A stretch of DNA of 9,270 nt. It comes from Chitinophagales bacterium. GTDB lineage: Bacteria; Bacteroidota; Bacteroidia; Chitinophagales; UBA2359. This document shows, piece after piece, positions 5,921-9,270 of this stretch; position 1 is the first letter of the stretch, and every line of letters starts with the position of its first letter. Position numbers and translations under genes: made by a program. The notes beneath the pieces are model-generated. The model searched no databases and was not told where the DNA came from. It worked only from the letters and a program-made list of their open reading frames with translations. Where the stretch lies: contig JAHDDA010000084.1 of the NCBI GenBank assembly GCA_020629595.1, forward strand, positions 1 to 9,270, read 5' to 3'.

Positions 5921-6949
5921 TTAATCTTTCCTAATATTATCGAGGCATTTTTGTAATATTTCCCCCATATTTTTACACGCTTTAAAGGAAGTATCTTTGT
6001 AATATTTTGATAAATCGCTGCGTAATCTTTCTATTTTTTCTATTGTCGAAATTTCATCTACAACCATACAATCCATTAAATCACCTAATTGATAACGAGA
6101 CGCTTTGGCACGCATAGCAATAAGGGTTCTTTCTTCTTGTTGGTATTGTATTAGGGTTTTATTATTCAAATGTTTCATTCCCAATTCTACAAAAGCCCTA
6201 TTGTCTTTAAAATAGTGTGGCTGATAAATGTTTAATTTTCCTTCAAATGATTGTTGATCAAAATCAATAGCTCTAATTCTGTACTGAACATCATCAAAAT
6301 CGGGTGTTACATCCATTACAAAATTATATGCTCTCATATCACCCAAAAGCCGTACCAAACAGCGTTCATTAAATTTAATAAACTCTTTAGCAATACGTAT
6401 TTCATTTATATTGGGTGTTTTTAAATATTGTTTCGCAAATACATCTCCAGGAATACCCGCTATATGTTCTTCTATTAAGGTTTTTTGGTGTACAAAATAA
6501 TTAATTCTATTGGGCGATAAAATATGTTCTAATTCTAAGCCATAAACTCTTGAAGCATCAGCTACTTTTATATAATAATAATCGTAATTATCATTAAAGT
6601 TATTAATAATTCTTATTCTAAACGGATTGGTATTTCCAAAGGTGCAATAATCAATTCTATCTACTCGTAAATGATTCATAACACTCATATCGCCCTTAGT
6701 TTTTAAAAGTGCATAAATTTGAGTTAGGGCAGGAAAAAGTTCTCTCATATCGGAAGGCGAATAAAACACAGATTCCCACAATGTATCATTCCCATTTTTA
6801 TCAATGAGTGGCGTTGCTGAAATGTAGTGTTTTAAATCGGCGTAGGTTACTGGAATATTCAAATATCTGTCGTAATGCCTTAAATATTTATTTAAAGCAT
6901 CTCCTATTGGATATATAATTTTTTTCTTTAATTCTTTGGTTGTTTCCAT
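5921..6949 (-). CDS. unknown protein with protein-kinase-like motifs
   Basis: I do not recognise this 342-residue cytoplasmic protein as a named family. The central part nevertheless reads like a minimal kinase-like (PKL/aminoglycoside-phosphotransferase-like) fold. There is a beta3-type Lys128 in YYYIKVAD, a candidate helix-C Glu at 160/161 in LIEEHIAGIPGD, a catalytic-loop pattern GDMRAYN giving Asp204 and Asn209 (D-x4-N), and after a further strand AIDFD giving Asp229 as the DFG-type metal ligand. Order and spacing fit phosphotransferase families. The first ~100 residues are an additional region without recognisable motifs, and the C-terminus (about 255-342) is helical and charged. There is no signal peptide or transmembrane helix. 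It is divergent from the GbsR-like regulator and upstream of the ATPase on the same strand, separated by the palindromic element. The kinase-like reading is inference from motifs; the substrate is unknown. Confidence 0.75.
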   Translation of the reverse strand: METTKELKKKIIYPIGDALNKYLRHYDRYLNIPVTYADLKHYISATPLIDKNGNDTLWESVFYSPSDMRELFPALTQIYALLKTKGDMSVMNHLRVDRIDYCTFGNTNPFRIRIINNFNDNYDYYYIKVADASRVYGLELEHILSPNRINYFVHQKTLIEEHIAGIPGDVFAKQYLKTPNINEIRIAKEFIKFNERCLVRLLGDMRAYNFVMDVTPDFDDVQYRIRAIDFDQQSFEGKLNIYQPHYFKDNRAFVELGMKHLNNKTLIQYQQEERTLIAMRAKASRYQLGDLMDCMVVDEISTIEKIERLRSDLSKYYKDTSFKACKNMGEILQKCLDNIRKD

Positions 6950-7179
6950 AATAATATTTCAATGTAAAAGGAGTAAAAAAATGTAATTTGTTTAGTGAAC
7001 CCACTTTTTTGTTTAAACAAATATTAAAAAACAATTAAAATATTTGCACAGATTTTAAAAAAAGAGTACAATTAAATTTGTTTCTGCATATAGAAAAATG
7101 AATTTAAAAAAAATTCTATAAATAAAGTGTTCAACTTATTAAAAAAACTTATTTGCAACTAAACTGAATTGTGTTCATT
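6950..7179. promoter_or_regulatory. divergent regulatory gap with candidate operator
   Basis: This 230-bp AT-rich stretch separates two divergent genes. It holds a perfect 14-bp palindrome TTTGTTTAAACAAA (7008-7021). Its half-sequence TTTGTTTA recurs at 6987-6994, exactly 21 bp (two helical turns) upstream. A TAAATTTG sequence (7073-7080) fits the Bacteroidota -7 consensus for the plus-strand regulator, but the nearest TTTG (7043-7046) is 26 nt away, longer than ideal. Location and symmetry suggest an operator; the binding protein is not known. Confidence 0.4.
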
Positions 7180-7707
7180 ATGAAATTAAACGAGGCAAAA
7201 CAACATTTTATTCAAACTTGGGGTTTACTGGGTTCTAAGTGGGGAATAAACCGTACAATGGCACAAATTCATGCACTTTTATTGCTAACTCAACAACCTA
7301 TTTCTGCCGAAGATATAATGAATGAACTAGATATTTCGAGGGGAAATGCCAATATGAATTTAAGAAGATTATTGGAATGGGAACTAGTTAGAAAGGAATT
7401 TAAAGCTGGTGAAAGAAAGGAATTTTTTATTGCTGAAAAAAATGCCGTTCAAGTATGTAAACGAATTGCCAACGAACGAAAAAAAGTTGAGTTAATACCT
7501 GCAAAAAAAGCCTTACACAAAATTAATATTGAAGAAAAAACCGATGAAGCAAATGCGGTAATGAAAACCATTAGTGATTTTAGAGAGGTGACTGATTTAA
7601 CTGAAACATTAATTAACCGAATTATTGATGCCGATGAAAATTGGATTTATAACGCATTAACAAAAATAATTTCAGAAACCGATGCTCCACACGCTTCTAA
7701 AGATTAA
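7180..7707 (+). CDS. GbsR/MarR-family transcriptional regulator
   Basis: This is a 175-residue DNA-binding repressor or regulator of the COG1510 (GbsR-like) type. The N-terminal FIQTWGLLGSKWGINRTMAQIHALL (10-34) and the winged helix-turn-helix ISAEDIMNELDISRGNANMNLRRLLEWELVRKE (41-73) are near-diagnostic. The wing follows at about 74-84 (FKAGERKEFF). The C-terminal half is helical and presumably dimerises. I chose the ATG at 7180. An in-frame GTG at 7171 would add three residues (MFI) that the family lacks. Family members control osmoprotectant uptake and other operons, but no such gene is adjacent, so the regulon is unknown. The palindrome upstream is a candidate autoregulatory site. An AT-rich hairpin overlaps the stop codon. 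Confidence 0.93.
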   Translation: MKLNEAKQHFIQTWGLLGSKWGINRTMAQIHALLLLTQQPISAEDIMNELDISRGNANMNLRRLLEWELVRKEFKAGERKEFFIAEKNAVQVCKRIANERKKVELIPAKKALHKINIEEKTDEANAVMKTISDFREVTDLTETLINRIIDADENWIYNALTKIISETDAPHASKD

Positions 7708-7717
7708 AAATCTTTTT
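7699..7717 (+). terminator. weak intrinsic terminator overlapping stop codon
   Basis: AAAGATT (7699-7705) and AATCTTT (7709-7715) form a 7-bp stem with a 3-nt loop, followed by more T residues. The stem is A/T-rich and includes the last codons and stop of the regulator gene, so termination would be inefficient at best. Confidence 0.35.
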
Positions 7718-7850
7718 ACTTTTTAATTTCTTGTATTTCAACCACTAATATCTAAAAGTTTATCCACTAAATTGATAACTTACTACAATTTCCATTTTTG
7801 GGTTAATTTTTGTTGCTATTTCCAACGAAAACATTAAAAAATCCAATATT

Positions 7851-9086
7851 ATGAAAAAATGGATACTTATTTCTTTTGCAAGCATATTATATATAATTGC
7901 TTTTATGCTTACTTCTGGCGTAGAACACGCACACACTTATAGCTCGCAACCTCCACCATTTAACGCATCTGCCCCTGGACAAGGAAGCTGTGGTGCTGGC
8001 GGCGGTGGTTGCCATAGTAGTTTTTCTTTAAATGAAGGAACAGGTAGTGTAGCCATTGATTTTAATGCAGGTAGCACTATGTATCAAGCAAATCAAACTT
8101 ACACCATAAATGTAACTGTTTCACAAATGGGGGCTACCAGATTTGGTTTTCAATTAGTTGCCTTAGATGATGCAGGAAATAATGCGGGAAGTTTTACTAT
8201 TACTAACTCTACGAATACCGCTAAACAATCATCGGGTGGTATTGAGTTTGTAAATCACAATAATGCTCCTTTTGCCAGCGATTCACAAACATTTACATTT
8301 GATTGGACTGCTCCAAATACAGGTTTTGGTAATGTAAATTTTTATGTTTCAGGAAATGCCGCTAATGGTATGGGTGCTATTGGCGATTACATATATAGCA
8401 AACAACTTAGCATTATAGAAGATGTGCCTACTACTGCGGGTAATTTTAGTATTTCGGCAAAAGTATATTTAGAAGCTATGTACGATGGAACTTCTATGAC
8501 TACAGCCAGAAATACCGATGGATTACTACCAAATATGCAACCTTTTGCCACTTATTATAACTACAATGGAACTGAAATGGCAAGTAGTTTTCCGACAGAT
8601 GTAGTTGATTGGGTTTTAATTAGCCTAAAAGATGCTTCTGAAATGGTAGTAGCACAAAAAGCTGGATTTATAATGGCAGATGGTTCTTTAGCAGATGAAA
8701 TGGGTAATACAAATATTGAATTTGCTGGCATTGCCGACACCGAAATGCTTACTTTATTGGTGCATCATCAAAGTCATTTGGGCGTAGCAAGTGCTAATAT
8801 GTTGGCTTCGGGAAGTATGTATGATTTTACAACTATGCAAACGCAAGCCGCAGGTGTTGAACAACTTAAATTGGTAAATGGTAGCTATGCTATGTATAGT
8901 GGCGATTATGACGGAAATGGCAATATTAATAATTTAGATTTTAACTTATGGGCTAACAATAGTGCGGCTGTAAATCAATACTTGAATTATGATGCTGATG
9001 GCAACGGAATTGTAAACAACTTAGACTACAATAGTTGGGAATTAAACAGAAGTAAGGTTGCCGATTTACTTACTGCTTTGCCGTAG
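7851..9086 (+). CDS. secreted multidomain protein: CxnCH/reelin-like front, VYLE domain, dockerin-type end
   Basis: This 411-residue exported protein has a hydrophobic N-terminal signal segment (about 4-22). Next comes a Cys47...Cys54-His55 motif (SCGAGGGGCH) where relatives of the 'choice-of-anchor V' type carry CxxCH or Cx4CH heme-like motifs; here the spacing is Cx6CH. A reelin-like beta-sandwich (about 62-190) follows. Residues 200-320 match a domain common in Bacteroidota secreted proteins (VYLEAMYDGTSM, GLLPNMQPF, VDWVLISLKDA, AGFIMADGSL, VHHQSHLGVASA). The end is a dockerin-like pair of calcium loops, DYDGNGNINNLD (352-363) and DADGNGIVNNLD (381-392). No type IX secretion C-terminal domain is visible after the dockerin part. 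The role is probably extracellular or cell-surface binding rather than catalysis; no catalytic motif is seen. The gene ends with two stop codons in a row. Confidence 0.88.
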   Translation: MKKWILISFASILYIIAFMLTSGVEHAHTYSSQPPPFNASAPGQGSCGAGGGGCHSSFSLNEGTGSVAIDFNAGSTMYQANQTYTINVTVSQMGATRFGFQLVALDDAGNNAGSFTITNSTNTAKQSSGGIEFVNHNNAPFASDSQTFTFDWTAPNTGFGNVNFYVSGNAANGMGAIGDYIYSKQLSIIEDVPTTAGNFSISAKVYLEAMYDGTSMTTARNTDGLLPNMQPFATYYNYNGTEMASSFPTDVVDWVLISLKDASEMVVAQKAGFIMADGSLADEMGNTNIEFAGIADTEMLTLLVHHQSHLGVASANMLASGSMYDFTTMQTQAAGVEQLKLVNGSYAMYSGDYDGNGNINNLDFNLWANNSAAVNQYLNYDADGNGIVNNLDYNSWELNRSKVADLLTALP

Positions 9087-9134
9087 TAGGCAAACATATT
9101 TTATCGCTTTTGGGGCGTAATGGCTTATATAAAC

Positions 9135-9179
9135 ATTGGCATAAAGATTATTAGAACAAGTAAAAATCTTTATGCCAAT
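9135..9179. terminator. stem-loop between convergent genes
   Basis: ATTGGCATAAAGATT (9135-9149) and AATCTTTATGCCAAT (9165-9179) are a perfect 15-bp inverted repeat around a 15-nt loop, located between the secreted-protein gene and the convergent partial gene. The stem is long enough to act as a bidirectional terminator. The following T-tract is short (TTCTTT), so the mechanism is not textbook rho-independent termination. Confidence 0.6.
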
Positions 9180-9198
9180 ATTCTTTAACTTTAATACT

Positions 9199-9270
9199 TT
9201 ACAATTCTTCGGCTGTATTTACAATTTGCTTAAACTCACTAATAAAGCCATATTCATCAATAAGGTTTAC
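9199..9270 (-). CDS. C-terminal end of an unidentified gene (partial)
   Basis: On the minus strand an open frame enters from the right edge and ends at TAA (9199-9201), encoding 23 residues that finish in FKQIVNTAEEL. Convergent placement against the strong stem-loop and sensible amino-acid composition support a real gene end. It is too short to assign a family. Confidence 0.55.
   Translation of the reverse strand, partial: VNLIDEYGFISEFKQIVNTAEEL

Noticed and set aside
7171..7179. GTG start adding three residues to the GbsR-like regulator
   Set aside because: The ATG at 7180 gives MKLNEAK, the expected family N-terminus; the GTG extension adds MFI with no supporting signal.

Overview
The window is AT-rich (about one third G+C by eye) and looks like chromosomal DNA of a Bacteroidota bacterium. 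The support is: an apparent TAnnTTTG/TTTG promoter upstream of gmk, almost no Shine-Dalgarno sequences, a lipoprotein whose mature end carries the Lys-Asp-Asp surface-export signature, and a secreted protein combining a CxnCH/reelin-like front, a 'VYLEamYDGTsM' domain typical of this phylum and a dockerin-type calcium domain. The order within the phylum cannot be settled from these data; the last protein resembles those of Saprospiraceae-like lineages. I see no rRNA, tRNA, CRISPR array, transposase or phage structural gene.

Layout: (26-877, +) a PlsC-like acyltransferase. (921-3099, -) a co-directional block read right to left: guanylate kinase, ApaG, a two-helix holin-like envelope protein and a small C-terminally anchored protein. 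The last two are separated by about 320 bp of non-coding DNA holding a repeat-like element. (3222-4490, +) a surface-lipoprotein endonuclease/exonuclease/phosphatase, divergent from gmk. (4510-5706, -) a COG4637-like AAA/ABC-type ATPase, convergent with the lipoprotein. (5769-5915) a large nested palindrome resembling a miniature mobile element. (5921-6949, -) an unrecognised 342-residue protein in which I see protein-kinase-like catalytic motifs. (7180-7707, +) a GbsR/MarR-type regulator, with a 14-bp perfect palindrome in the divergent gap before it. (7851-9086, +) the secreted dockerin protein, ended by a strong 15-bp stem-loop. (9199-9270, -) the C-terminus of a further gene that runs off the window.

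Most genes are housekeeping or envelope functions: nucleotide metabolism (gmk), lipid acylation, membrane or stress proteins, and two exported proteins. They do not form one pathway. The less ordinary content is: the kinase-like orphan; the solitary ATPase with Thr where the Walker B catalytic Glu is expected; two different palindromic intergenic elements with long inverted ends; and the gmk/lipoprotein divergent promoters, which appear to give almost leaderless mRNAs. I found no convincing complete new multi-gene system. The ATPase and kinase-like gene are adjacent and co-directional, but they are separated by a repeat and nothing in the sequence proves that they work together.
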